NCBI RefSeq assembly: GCF_003992675.1
Contig: NZ_RZMZ01000007.1
Coordinates: 1 to 64,000 of the forward strand
Direction: 5' to 3'
Source: Flagellimonas marinaquae
GTDB lineage: Bacteria; Bacteroidota; Bacteroidia; Flavobacteriales; Flavobacteriaceae
DNA length: 64,000 nucleotides
Positions 39,581-48,571 of the stretch are shown here, in pieces. The position numbers were made by a program, and so were the translations under genes. The first letter of the stretch is position 1, and each line of letters opens with the position of its first letter. The notes beneath the pieces were generated by a model. The model worked only from the letters and a program-made list of their open reading frames with translations. It did not search any database and was not told the DNA's origin.

Positions 39581-40018
39581 TTAAGCGAACCACTGTGCCC
39601 AAGGGATACGGCTCAAAATAAGCAGTAAACCTAGACCGTAAAAAATGGAAATGGTCTTGAACTTACGCTGGCTTTCCATCAACTTTTTGTGTCTGGACCA
39701 TCCGATGGTGATCAATACCAAGGCAATGATGTTCGTAAATGGGTGTTCCACGGCCAATAGGCGTGCTGGAGCATTCAATCCACTCATTCCCAGGGTCTGT
39801 ATGGCCTTGAGGCCATTGCCTGATACAAAATATAGGATGAGCCCGATCAACAACTGAATATGGCTCAGAATTAAGGCGAACAAACTGATTCGGAAGTCCT
39901 TTTGCAAAGTAAAATCCTTTTTGCCCAACCAGCCTGCTATCGCATTCACTACGGCAAGTACTAAAACGGCCAGCACCACATAGGCCAAATAAGAGTGTAG
40001 GTTCTTGATGATTTCCAT
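39581..40018 (-). CDS. Small four-helix membrane protein, cytochrome b-like
   Basis: A 145-residue membrane protein with four hydrophobic helices. Histidines lie near residues 8, 53, 91 and 109 (NLHSYLAYVV, LSHIQLLIGL, AVEHPFTNIIAL, WSRHKKLME), a pattern suggesting heme ligands, and flavobacterial homologues are often annotated cytochrome B. Heme binding and redox partner are not proven. The gene stands alone between the nuclease gene and the Oar-like receptor. Confidence 0.75.
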   Translation of the reverse strand: MEIIKNLHSYLAYVVLAVLVLAVVNAIAGWLGKKDFTLQKDFRISLFALILSHIQLLIGLILYFVSGNGLKAIQTLGMSGLNAPARLLAVEHPFTNIIALVLITIGWSRHKKLMESQRKFKTISIFYGLGLLLILSRIPWAQWFA

Positions 40019-40061
40019 TAGGTAGAATTTAAGTGGTTTAAAAATACGGAATTTTGGAGAT

Positions 40062-40095
40062 AAAAAAAGCCCTTCGCGGTTGCGAAGGGCTTTTT
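40062..40095 (-). terminator. Rho-independent terminator after the Oar-like receptor
   Basis: AAAAAGCCCTTCGC and GCGAAGGGCTTTTT flank a short loop, followed by a T-run on the minus strand, 19 bp past the receptor stop. Confidence 0.88.
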
Positions 40096-40113
40096 CAACT
40101 AATTAAAAACTGA

Positions 40114-43100
40114 TTAGTTGAACAAATATCTGATACCCACTTGGAGTCTCCAAGTATCCGCCAAGCTTGTAGAAGGCCTAAAGCTTTCTCTTGGCAATTC
40201 TGAAGTACCTGAAATGGTGTTCAATCTATAGATAGGCTCATTGTTGCCGTTTCTTCCTCTATAGTTCAACAAGTTGTTCTGGAATGCAAATTGTGGCACA
40301 CCCCAATCCGAGTTGAACATGTTACCAATGTTCAAGAAGTCCATAGAAAGTTGGATCTTGTTTTTGGCATCCTTGGTCAAGTGGATGTCTTGGGTTATCC
40401 TCAAATCATATCGGTTTACCCATGGCAATTTGGCACCATTCCTTTCGGCCACTTGTCCTCGGTTCTCGCTCAAATACTCGTCTTGGGCGATGTAGTTGTT
40501 CAATGCATTGATCTGAGCTTGCTCAGTGATCAAGACTCCATCAGAAGTGTACTCCTCAAAGTTCAACTCCGAAGCATCATTTGGAATGTAGATCAATCTA
40601 TTGGAGTTATCACCAAAGTTACCGGAATAGGTGTAGCTGAATCTACCGTTTTCACCACCTTGCCAGAATAAACCAATGGTGGTCTTATCGGTCTGGTAGT
40701 TCAAATTAGCGATAAAACGGTTCGGTTGATCAAAGGAAGCGAAACCTAATCTTGGATTATTTCTATCTTCCTGAACAGTTGCTGTCCACAAAGAACCTGC
40801 TTGAGATCCTCCTGCCGCATCCAAATCCCTTGCTCTTGATGCCGTGTAGGCAATCATAGCGTAGAATCCGTTATCGAACTGCTTCTGCAACTGGGCAGTA
40901 AAGGAATAATAATCTGGTTTTTCTTCAGCATTCGTCAACAAGAATACGTTTCTGAAATCCTCATCATTAGAGTATCCTCCATCCCAGTAAGGTCTTTGGT
41001 CTGGTCCGGCCAAAGTACCATCAGGGTCTCTAAGCACAGGGTTGTACACGATTGGGGTGGATACATCTTTGGAGTAGATGAAATCCAAAGTTGCTGTAAC
41101 GCCCCATGGTAATTTCTGGTCTACACCAATGTTGGTTCTCCAAACTTGTGGAAGTTTAAAATCCCTATCGGTCAAGTTCAACTCATTGGAAAGTGTTTGA
41201 CTTGGATTAGCTGGATTACCAAAAGTTACATCTGGATTGAAAACGTAGTTAGGCCCTAGGAAATCAACAACTTCATCTCCTTCAAAACCAAGTCCACCAC
41301 GCACCACTCCAGATCCGTTCACCTGGTTGCTCAACCATACGAATGGAATACGGCCTGAGAAGATACCTGTACCACCACGTACTTGGGTTTTACCTTCTCC
41401 TTTAACGTCCCAGTTGAAACCAACCCTTGGTGACCACAGCGGTCTAACTTTAGGGAATTGGCTCACGTCAGGTGTAAACTGGTCTCCATTGCCGTCGGTA
41501 AAGGTTTTGTTCAAGTCATCCAAAAGGGTGTTTCTTGGAATATCTGTAGAATAGAAAGGGAAATCGATTCGCAATCCACCAGTAATCTTGAAGTTGTCGT
41601 TTACTTGGTACTCATCTTGGAAGTATACACCAAACTGACCGAAGTTAGTTTCATCTACTGGAGGAGTTGTAGATCCATCCAAAGCAAAACTCTTGGCAAA
41701 GGCATCAGGATAGGCTCCTGGTGTCTGGTTGATTACAGTTTCTACGAAACTGTCGTAGCTTGTAAATCTATAAAATCCGTTGAACACCGGGTTAAAGGCA
41801 TTCTTAAAGCTCATCAACTCCAAGTTGGCACCAATAGTATAGGTGTGCTTTCCTGAGTAGATAGAAAAGTTATCTGTTACGTTGAATACGTTGTTCTCCA
41901 ACAAGTTTCCTACAGTAAACAATTCGTTACCCAAAGCAGTGTAGTACAAAAGGTTTCCTGAGCTATCCGGCTCCAACACTTCTATGAACGGGAAGGCTTG
42001 ACCACCTGGAATACCCCTTTTTGGATCGCTAATCGCGGTATAACCAATGTTCAACTGGTTGGACATATTGTCCGCTACCTTGGCGTTCCATTCACCTACC
42101 AATGACTCTACCAATCGATCGTTGGTATAGTTGGCATTGGCAAAAGTCATGGCTTCGATACCTTGTCTGCTAGTGTTTCTATAACGTGTAGGCAAGAAAC
42201 GGTTAGAGTTACCGTTGATACGGACATCCTCAGAGGATTCGTACCTGTTGTATCGCAAAGAGAACTTGTTGTTCTGGTTCAAGTTGAAATCCAACCTGGC
42301 ATTGAACCTTGTTTGTTCTGAAGCAAAAGGATAGTTTTCGTAAGGCCCTGTTTGGTAACCATAAAGGTTTAACATGCTTTCGCGCACGAAATCCAAATCC
42401 GAAGCAGGAACTCGAGAAATGGTCAATCCATCAGGAGCCAAACCTGGTCTGGAAGCTTGTCTTGTAAAGCCAGGAACGGCCTCACTCTCTTCTTCATAAC
42501 TTACAAAGAAGAAAAGTTTGTCCTTAATAATCGGACCTCCAAGACTTACACCTTTAATGTCGTTTTGGGCATCACCTCTGTTCAATTCGATGTCACGCAA
42601 TTTGTTACCTTGCATTTGATCGTTTCTCAGATAGTAATAAGCGGTACCTTTAAACTCGTTGGTACCGGATTTTGTAACCGCATTTACGGAAGCTCCCGTA
42701 AAACCAGCCAAACGAACATCAAATGGAGCAAGGTTTACCTGTACTTCTTCAATCGCATCCAAAGAAATAGGGTTGGAACCAGCAAACTGACCTGAACCTA
42801 GTCCGAAGTTATTGTTATAAATGTTTCCGTCGATTGTGTAGTTGTTGAACCTACTGGAAGTACCAGCGAAAGAAGTTCCGTTGGACTGTGGTGTCAACCT
42901 TGTAAAATCGTTGATACTCCTGCTAATGGTTGGAAGTGCATCGATTTTCTCTCTGGAAAGGTTAATGGAAGCACCTGTTCTATCAGGATCGATAATCTCG
43001 CCTCTCTGAGAAGTCAAGACCACTTCCTCCAATTCCATACCTTCAGACAAAGTTGCCTTTAGGTTAAAGCTTTGTCCCAATCCAAGATTGATTCCTTCAA

Positions 43101-43368
43101 AGGTTCTCTCCTGAAAACCTACGTAAGATACAACAACCTTGTAAGGACCACCAACCCTAAGGTTGGGTAGGTAAAATCTTCCCTCTTCGTTGGAAATGGC
43201 TCCATAAACCGTCCCGGAAGGGGTGTGGGTCGCGACAATATTCGCACCAAAAAGGGGTTCCCCCGATTGATCCGAAACTGTACCCTGCATACTCGAGGTG
43301 GTAACACCTTGTGCAAACGCCATCGCGGAAACAAGAACAGCCGCAATAGCCAAGTAGATTCTTTTCAT
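40114..43368 (-). CDS. Oar-like TonB-dependent outer membrane protein
   Basis: A large (1084-residue) outer membrane protein: signal peptide (ending SAMAFAQ), carboxypeptidase-regulatory domain (about 26-110: MQGTVSDQSGEPLFGANIVA), plug (SRSINDFTRLTPQSNGTSF, IEEVQVNLAPFDVRLAGF) and a long barrel ending RLQVGIRYLFN. The plug sequence and the AVTKSGTNEFKGTAYYYLR region match the Oar family, first described in Myxococcus as a protein needed for outer-membrane adhesion and differentiation. Such proteins are abundant in flavobacterial membranes. It has its own promoter and a strong terminator. No ligand can be inferred. Confidence 0.92.
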   Translation of the reverse strand: MKRIYLAIAAVLVSAMAFAQGVTTSSMQGTVSDQSGEPLFGANIVATHTPSGTVYGAISNEEGRFYLPNLRVGGPYKVVVSYVGFQERTFEGINLGLGQSFNLKATLSEGMELEEVVLTSQRGEIIDPDRTGASINLSREKIDALPTISRSINDFTRLTPQSNGTSFAGTSSRFNNYTIDGNIYNNNFGLGSGQFAGSNPISLDAIEEVQVNLAPFDVRLAGFTGASVNAVTKSGTNEFKGTAYYYLRNDQMQGNKLRDIELNRGDAQNDIKGVSLGGPIIKDKLFFFVSYEEESEAVPGFTRQASRPGLAPDGLTISRVPASDLDFVRESMLNLYGYQTGPYENYPFASEQTRFNARLDFNLNQNNKFSLRYNRYESSEDVRINGNSNRFLPTRYRNTSRQGIEAMTFANANYTNDRLVESLVGEWNAKVADNMSNQLNIGYTAISDPKRGIPGGQAFPFIEVLEPDSSGNLLYYTALGNELFTVGNLLENNVFNVTDNFSIYSGKHTYTIGANLELMSFKNAFNPVFNGFYRFTSYDSFVETVINQTPGAYPDAFAKSFALDGSTTPPVDETNFGQFGVYFQDEYQVNDNFKITGGLRIDFPFYSTDIPRNTLLDDLNKTFTDGNGDQFTPDVSQFPKVRPLWSPRVGFNWDVKGEGKTQVRGGTGIFSGRIPFVWLSNQVNGSGVVRGGLGFEGDEVVDFLGPNYVFNPDVTFGNPANPSQTLSNELNLTDRDFKLPQVWRTNIGVDQKLPWGVTATLDFIYSKDVSTPIVYNPVLRDPDGTLAGPDQRPYWDGGYSNDEDFRNVFLLTNAEEKPDYYSFTAQLQKQFDNGFYAMIAYTASRARDLDAAGGSQAGSLWTATVQEDRNNPRLGFASFDQPNRFIANLNYQTDKTTIGLFWQGGENGRFSYTYSGNFGDNSNRLIYIPNDASELNFEEYTSDGVLITEQAQINALNNYIAQDEYLSENRGQVAERNGAKLPWVNRYDLRITQDIHLTKDAKNKIQLSMDFLNIGNMFNSDWGVPQFAFQNNLLNYRGRNGNNEPIYRLNTISGTSELPRESFRPSTSLADTWRLQVGIRYLFN

Positions 43369-43437
43369 TTAATTCAGTGTTTAAGTGTTTAATTAGCGCT
43401 GCAAATGTGATCCATTTTTGACACACTGCGATTAAGC

Positions 43438-43445
43438 CAAAGTTA
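43438..43445 (-). promoter_or_regulatory. -7 box of the Oar-like receptor gene
   Basis: The minus strand reads TAACTTTG, a TAnnTTTG match, 70 bp upstream of the start, in a 172-bp AT-rich intergenic space. Confidence 0.45.
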
Positions 43446-43540
43446 AAATCATGCAAAAATACTTAACACTAAATTAACAATCCGAGATGTCTGGCAGACA
43501 ATTGCTTAGATGTCCTGAAAGAATTTGAAAAAATGGCAAT

Positions 43541-45178
43541 TTACTTCTTAAAATGGTGCAAAAGGTGCATTGTTGAGCTATCGTGTTTGCCAATTTCTGA
43601 ATTCTCGATGTCCGATAAAATATTTTTGGCCAATTCCTTGCCCAATTCCACTCCCCATTGGTCGTAGCTAAAAATATTCCAGATTACCCCTTGAACGAAT
43701 ATTTTGTGTTCGTAAAGGGCAATCAAAGCACCTAGACTTTTCGGAGTCAATTTTTCAATCAAAATGGAGTTGGTTGGCTTGTTGCCTTCAAAAATTTTGA
43801 AGGGAAGCAATCTCTCCAAATCTTCACCTGATACCCCAGATGATTCCAGTTCTTTCCGTACCTCTTCGGCGGTTTTCCCGTTCATCAGCGCCTCAGTCTG
43901 GGCAAAATAGTTGGCCATCAACTTATTATGATGATCCACATCCCCGTGCAACGATTTTTTGTATCCAATAAAGTCCGTTGGGATCAATTTGGTCCCTTGG
44001 TGGATCAGTTGGAAAAATGCGTGCTGTGAATTGGTACCGGGTTCGCCCCAGATAATGGTGCCGGTTTCATAACCCACCCGATTTCCATTTCTGTCCATGC
44101 TCTTTCCATTGCTCTCCATAATCCCTTGCTGCAAGTAGGCTGAAAAACGGTGCAGGTATTGCGTATATGGAATAATGGCCTCAGTTTCGGCGCCATAAAA
44201 GTTATTGTACCAAACACTGATCAATCCCAGTAGCACAGGTATGTTATCTTGGAAAGGGGCCTCTTTAAAATGTACATCCATTTCGTGGGCTCCATCCAAA
44301 AGGGCTTCAAAGTTTTCATAACCTACAGATAAGGCAATTGAAAGTCCAACCGCACTCCACAGGGAAAATCTGCCTCCAACCCAATCCCACATGGGAAAGA
44401 CATTGTCATCGGCAATACCAAATTCCTTGATTTTTTCCAGATTGGTGGATACCGCCACAAAATGATCGGCCACATCTTTTTCCGAGGCATTTTTGAGAAA
44501 CCATTTTTTAATGGTCAAAGCATTGCTCAGTGTTTCCTGCGTCGTAAAGGATTTGGAAACAATGATAAAAAGGGTTGTTTCCGGATTGAGCTCTTTTAGC
44601 ACTTCGTGAACCAAATCTCCGTCCACATTGCTCACAAAATGGGTTTTTAAGTCATTTTGATAATACTTTAAGGCCTCGGTGACCATTACCGGACCTAGAT
44701 CTGACCCCCCAATGCCAATGTTCACAATATCGGTAAAGGCTTTTCCCGTATGTCCTTTGCGTTCTCCAGAAATGACCGCCTCGGAGAAGACCTTGATTTT
44801 TTCCTTTACCTCAAAAACCTCATCCACAATATTGGCGCCGTCCACAAGTACCTCCTCGCCTTTTTTGGCGCGTAGGGCTGTATGCAATACTGCCCTGCCT
44901 TCGGTCTGGTTGATAAGCTCCCCACCGAAATAACTATAAATGGCTCTTGGCAAACCTGCCACATTGGCAAGCTGTAGCAACAACTCCAAGGTTTCTTCGG
45001 TAATTCTATTCTTTGAATAGTCCACCAAGAAATCGTTCCATTGGATCGAAAACTTTTGTCCTCGACCTTCTCCTTTTGAAAAGAGTTCCCTTAAGTGTAC
45101 GTTTTTTGTTTCTTGATAATGTTGTTGAAGCTTTTTCCAGGCTTTGGTGGTAGTGGGGTCAATTGCAGGTAGTGCCAT
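43541..45178 (-). CDS. pgi: Glucose-6-phosphate isomerase
   Basis: Interconverts glucose-6-phosphate and fructose-6-phosphate in glycolysis and gluconeogenesis. Signature segments are [20 protein letters not shown] near residue 150, [16 protein letters not shown] near 265, and [18 protein letters not shown] near 385, with the catalytic Glu and His in place. 545 residues is complete. Its ATG (45176-45178) overlaps the M23 peptidase stop in a TAATG, showing translational coupling at the end of the DUF3108-TDO-M23-pgi unit. Confidence 0.97.
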   Translation of the reverse strand: MALPAIDPTTTKAWKKLQQHYQETKNVHLRELFSKGEGRGQKFSIQWNDFLVDYSKNRITEETLELLLQLANVAGLPRAIYSYFGGELINQTEGRAVLHTALRAKKGEEVLVDGANIVDEVFEVKEKIKVFSEAVISGERKGHTGKAFTDIVNIGIGGSDLGPVMVTEALKYYQNDLKTHFVSNVDGDLVHEVLKELNPETTLFIIVSKSFTTQETLSNALTIKKWFLKNASEKDVADHFVAVSTNLEKIKEFGIADDNVFPMWDWVGGRFSLWSAVGLSIALSVGYENFEALLDGAHEMDVHFKEAPFQDNIPVLLGLISVWYNNFYGAETEAIIPYTQYLHRFSAYLQQGIMESNGKSMDRNGNRVGYETGTIIWGEPGTNSQHAFFQLIHQGTKLIPTDFIGYKKSLHGDVDHHNKLMANYFAQTEALMNGKTAEEVRKELESSGVSGEDLERLLPFKIFEGNKPTNSILIEKLTPKSLGALIALYEHKIFVQGVIWNIFSYDQWGVELGKELAKNILSDIENSEIGKHDSSTMHLLHHFKK

Positions 45179-46458
45179 TACTGGGTGTACGATATTAAGG
45201 TTTCTTCAGGTTCAGCTGGGCTTGGGTCCACAAATTCTATGCAGTCCAATTGTTCTTTTAACGGTGCAATATGCGCCATATAATCGGTTCGTAGGGAATC
45301 CGCAATGGGTTCGGCTTCTGGTAATTTTTCCCTTAAAGGGTCTACTTGCCTACCATTTTTCCAAAAACGATAACAAACATGGGGGCCACCGGTATTGCCC
45401 GTCATACCAACCCATCCGATTACATCGCCTTGGCGCACGAAATCACCTCTTTTAACTTTTTGGGCTTTCATGTGGAGATACTGTGTGCTGTAAATACTGT
45501 TATGCTTTATTTTCACATACTTCCCGTTTCCGCCCCTTCGGGTAGATTCTGTTACGGTTCCATCAGCGGTTGCTACAATGGGCGTACCTACAGGAGCGGC
45601 ATAATCTGTTCCTTTGTGAGGTCTTACCTTGTAACCATAGTACGCAATACGTCTCTTGAGATTGTAGCGTGAGGACAATCTATATCCAAATTTGATAGGG
45701 GCCCTTAAAAAGGTGCTCCTTAAATTATTGGCATCTTGATCAAAATAATCCAAAATGTTGTTCACGCTGTCGGCCACGTAGGGAAATGCATAGATCGTTC
45801 TTCCCTTGTGCTCAAATAGGGCTGCTTTTATGGGGCCTCGACCTGCATACACGGTGTCGTTGATGTAACGTTCATCAAAGACCACCTTGAACTTATCCCC
45901 TTTTTCCAGTCGGAAGAAGTCGATGGTCCAGGCATATATTTCGGATAACCCAATGGTCACGCCATAATCTACGCCCAAATTGTCCATGGCTTCGGATAAG
46001 CTACTATTGATGACTCCGCCTACCTCGCGCTCGCGCAACGTGACCTTTCTTTTGTTCTTGTAGGCGACCGCACTATCGCGTAGGTCCACTACGGTATAGT
46101 TTATCTTATCGTTTTGATAGATAAAAACCTCTGCCACTTCGGAAGTGTCTTTGGATTTTAGAATGAGATAGGGCTTGCCTACCATGATTTTTCGAACATC
46201 GAAAGTGTCCCTGTACTTTTCGGAAATAGCTGCGATTTTGGGGTAGTCCACTTTGTTTTTGAGCATGAGTTCGCCAAAACTGTCACCATTTCGCACAGTA
46301 TCGTGAACTACATTGAACTCATCCAGATTAAAACCGTAGTGCAGTTTTGGAAGCTTTTCAATCACTTCCACCTTTGCCACTTCTTCAACTGGCTCTCTAG
46401 TTTGTTTGCATGATGCCAACACAGTCAGCACCACAATTGCCCCAATAATTCTCCGCAT
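45178..46458 (-). CDS. M23-family peptidoglycan-type metallopeptidase lipoprotein, HxC variant
   Basis: A lipoprotein of about 426 residues; the signal [17 protein letters not shown] gives a lipidated Cys17, and the ATG at 46456-46458 is chosen over an in-frame upstream start for that reason. The M23 domain has [14 protein letters not shown] (zinc His and Asp) but the usual C-terminal HxH is HVC in [18 protein letters not shown], so the last zinc ligand is Cys. The family cuts peptidoglycan cross-bridges or acts as a non-enzymatic amidase activator. Whether the Cys variant is active is open. It lies between TDO and pgi. Confidence 0.92.
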   Translation of the reverse strand: MRRIIGAIVVLTVLASCKQTREPVEEVAKVEVIEKLPKLHYGFNLDEFNVVHDTVRNGDSFGELMLKNKVDYPKIAAISEKYRDTFDVRKIMVGKPYLILKSKDTSEVAEVFIYQNDKINYTVVDLRDSAVAYKNKRKVTLREREVGGVINSSLSEAMDNLGVDYGVTIGLSEIYAWTIDFFRLEKGDKFKVVFDERYINDTVYAGRGPIKAALFEHKGRTIYAFPYVADSVNNILDYFDQDANNLRSTFLRAPIKFGYRLSSRYNLKRRIAYYGYKVRPHKGTDYAAPVGTPIVATADGTVTESTRRGGNGKYVKIKHNSIYSTQYLHMKAQKVKRGDFVRQGDVIGWVGMTGNTGGPHVCYRFWKNGRQVDPLREKLPEAEPIADSLRTDYMAHIAPLKEQLDCIEFVDPSPAEPEETLISYTQ

Positions 46459-46465
46459 TTCTCTT

Positions 46466-47440
46466 CTATTCCTTGTATTCTTTTTTTGCTGGGTTAAACA
46501 CATGGTCTACCCATTGTTTTCCCCAAGTATCCAACTCTTCTTTGGAATGCAAAGTTGGAAAAAAAATTATTTTCTGGAAACTGGGCGGCAAATAGTCCTT
46601 CCAATTGGTGCCCCCGGTTGCCTCTACATCCTTGCCTTCCCTTGCCAAATACCGATGCGCCGAACCCATGTGCATTAGTGGCCAATTCACGTTGGCATTC
46701 AGATCTAATTGTTTTAACGCTGAAATCAGCTCTTCATTGCATCGGGATGCATCGGGAAGTTGTAAATATTTATGGTATACTGTACTGTTCTTCACCTGAT
46801 TGGCTATTCGCAACAGTCGTGGGGTGTATCGCACCTCAAACTGTTTCAAGGTGAGGGTCTTTTCGCCTGTTTCCAAATCCGTAGCGCCCTTTTTCCAATA
46901 CACATGCTCAAAAAGTTCTTCGATGCTGTTTTCCGATGAAAATGAATCACGCTCAGAGGGGTGGACCATAAGCTCCAAGGGTGTGGCGTAGAATTCGATC
47001 ATTCGATATTGTGCTGACTGGAATCCGCTCGCCGGGAGCAATGCCATCCGGTAACGGAGGAACTGCTCGCGCTCCATTCCTTTGATCATGATGCTGAACG
47101 AAGAAATCAACGCCTTAAAATAACTATTGATTCTTCGGACCTTTTCTATAAAAAAAGCTACATCCTGAGATTTATCCTCTACAATCTGTTTTTCTTCGTG
47201 AAGGATGAGCTTAAAGTACAATTCGGTAATCTGGTGGTACATGATGAAGATTTCTTCATCGGGGAAATGCGTTCGTGGTACCTGAAGGCTGAGCAGGGTA
47301 TCCAGATGGATGTAATCCCAATACGTGAGGTATCTTTCGTACAACAACCCATCGAGATAGGAGCTCAGGTCCTGGCCCGAGTTCTTGTACTTTTCCTCTA
47401 ACTTATTGATTTGGGAAGCGATTTTTGCATCCTTGTCCAT
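46466..47440 (-). CDS. Tryptophan 2,3-dioxygenase family protein
   Basis: A heme dioxygenase of 324 residues that would open the indole ring of tryptophan to N-formylkynurenine. Family motifs are LTYWDYIHLDTLLSLQ and FIMYHQITELYFKLILHEE near residues 40-75; the proximal-heme region includes LMHMGSAHRYL, followed by TGGTNWKDYLPPSFQK. It is longer than Xanthomonas TDO (298), as are other Bacteroidota members. No other kynurenine-pathway gene is in the window; it sits in a unit with DUF3108, M23 and pgi. Confidence 0.9.
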   Translation of the reverse strand: MDKDAKIASQINKLEEKYKNSGQDLSSYLDGLLYERYLTYWDYIHLDTLLSLQVPRTHFPDEEIFIMYHQITELYFKLILHEEKQIVEDKSQDVAFFIEKVRRINSYFKALISSFSIMIKGMEREQFLRYRMALLPASGFQSAQYRMIEFYATPLELMVHPSERDSFSSENSIEELFEHVYWKKGATDLETGEKTLTLKQFEVRYTPRLLRIANQVKNSTVYHKYLQLPDASRCNEELISALKQLDLNANVNWPLMHMGSAHRYLAREGKDVEATGGTNWKDYLPPSFQKIIFFPTLHSKEELDTWGKQWVDHVFNPAKKEYKE

Positions 47441-47450
47441 GAATATCGAA

Positions 47451-48251
47451 CTAATCCATTATTATTTTAAACTGGTTCTTCAGTCCATTATAGCCATCCA
47501 AATCGGCCTTTAGGGACCCTACTGCCAAATCGGCCTTTATTCTAATGGGAATTTTGTTCCAATCGTTGGAAACCCAAAGCGTAAGACTCTCCTTTTCCTT
47601 AAAAACCCGACCGGATTGAACCAACGGCCTAAATTTAAGACATTCCACCTTGCCAAACTTGGTACGGATGATTTCTTTTCCCAAATATTTCAATTGGAAC
47701 CTGAATACGCCGTCATCATCAAAGAGCATATCCAAGTCAATGGCCTCTCCTTCTTCAAACTCTTCTAGGTTATAGTTGCTCCTTAAATAGTAAGAAGCGG
47801 AAATCAGATCTTGGATTTGATCATGTATTTTAAAATCCTGCCGCGTTCCGTTTTTGTTATCGATCAAAAGAGCTTTTCTCTTGTCATAATCAAATTCTAT
47901 TTCAATATCCTTGGTATATCCTCCTTCATCAATTTTTCTGATGAATTTGTAAGGCTTACCGTGTTCCTTGCCAAAATAACTTTCATAGGTGTCATCCACC
48001 TTAAAAAAGATACTGGCAAATCCAGTGGTTTTACCCCTGCCCACCACGTGGTACACCGGAACGCCGTTGAGCTCCTCAGAGGTGAGGTGCATGGTAGCAT
48101 AGCTTGCATTTAGAATACCATAGTGTATCCTAAATTTTAACCACTCCCCTGGTTTAAAAGCTGGCTGTGAACTCTGTCCCACTATGGGAAGGGCCATTAC
48201 AAGCAGGAGTAGGGCGATAATAGTCTTTTTCAAATGCAATTTCATGGTCAT
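47451..48251 (-). CDS. DUF3108 exported protein
   Basis: A 266-residue protein with a signal peptide (IIALLLLVMALPIVGQS). The mature domain (FKPGEWLKFRIHYGILNASYA, GVPVYHVVGRGKTTGFASIF, VECLKFRPLVQSGRVFKEKES) matches DUF3108, a periplasmic beta-barrel-like domain of unknown function. Start at 48251 or, two codons later, 48245; both give the same signal. It is the first gene of the four-gene unit ending with pgi; gaps to the next genes are 10 bp, 7 bp and an overlap. Confidence 0.88.
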   Translation of the reverse strand: MTMKLHLKKTIIALLLLVMALPIVGQSSQPAFKPGEWLKFRIHYGILNASYATMHLTSEELNGVPVYHVVGRGKTTGFASIFFKVDDTYESYFGKEHGKPYKFIRKIDEGGYTKDIEIEFDYDKRKALLIDNKNGTRQDFKIHDQIQDLISASYYLRSNYNLEEFEEGEAIDLDMLFDDDGVFRFQLKYLGKEIIRTKFGKVECLKFRPLVQSGRVFKEKESLTLWVSNDWNKIPIRIKADLAVGSLKADLDGYNGLKNQFKIIMD

Positions 48252-48328
48252 AAAATTAGTAAAATCACGTTAAGGGGCCACGCTGTTCACATATACTTAA
48301 ACAAAACTTATTCCAAAATAGTATAAAC

Positions 48329-48360
48329 AAAAAAAAGCCCAGTCTCGAGACTGGGCTTTT
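48329..48360 (-). terminator. Strong terminator at the 3' end of the candidate small RNA
   Basis: AAAAGCCCAGTCTC and GAGACTGGGCTTTT (48333-48360) form a perfect palindrome with TCGA at the tip, followed by T8 on the minus strand. It would also stop readthrough from the patatin gene. Confidence 0.85.
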
Positions 48361-48430
48361 CCTAAATAACCAACCAAACTTTAAATTATGAAAAACCAAT
48401 ACTTAAAGTTATAAGGGAACCACCCCTTAT
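48329..48430 (-). ncRNA. Candidate structured small RNA with its own promoter and terminator
   Basis: In the 320-bp space between the patatin gene and DUF3108, the minus strand has a perfect -7 box TATCTTTG (48437-48444). About 7 bp downstream begins a perfect hairpin ATAAGGG...CCCTTAT (48411-48430), then a second perfect stem AACTTTAA / TTAAAGTT (48377-48384 and 48403-48410), then a strong terminator. No real reading frame lies on that strand. On the plus strand there is an eight-codon ORF at 48388-48414, so a leader-peptide reading cannot be ruled out. I cannot identify the RNA with a known family. Confidence 0.5.
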
Positions 48431-48436
48431 GTGGGT

Positions 48437-48444
48437 CAAAGATA
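48437..48444 (-). promoter_or_regulatory. -7 box driving the candidate small RNA
   Basis: The minus strand reads TATCTTTG, identical to the atpD -7 box. A T-rich stretch with TTTCTG lies upstream, though at a shorter spacing than usual for a -33 element. Confidence 0.5.
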
Positions 48445-48571
48445 CGGCAAGCTTTTTCAGAAAAAAGTGATTTTAACGGACTTTAACTAAACCCCTAAGA
48501 TATTGATTGGTTTTGGTTGTTTTTTTGACAAATTATTAAGAAAACCGGGCTGTTCGATCACATGATTTTCA

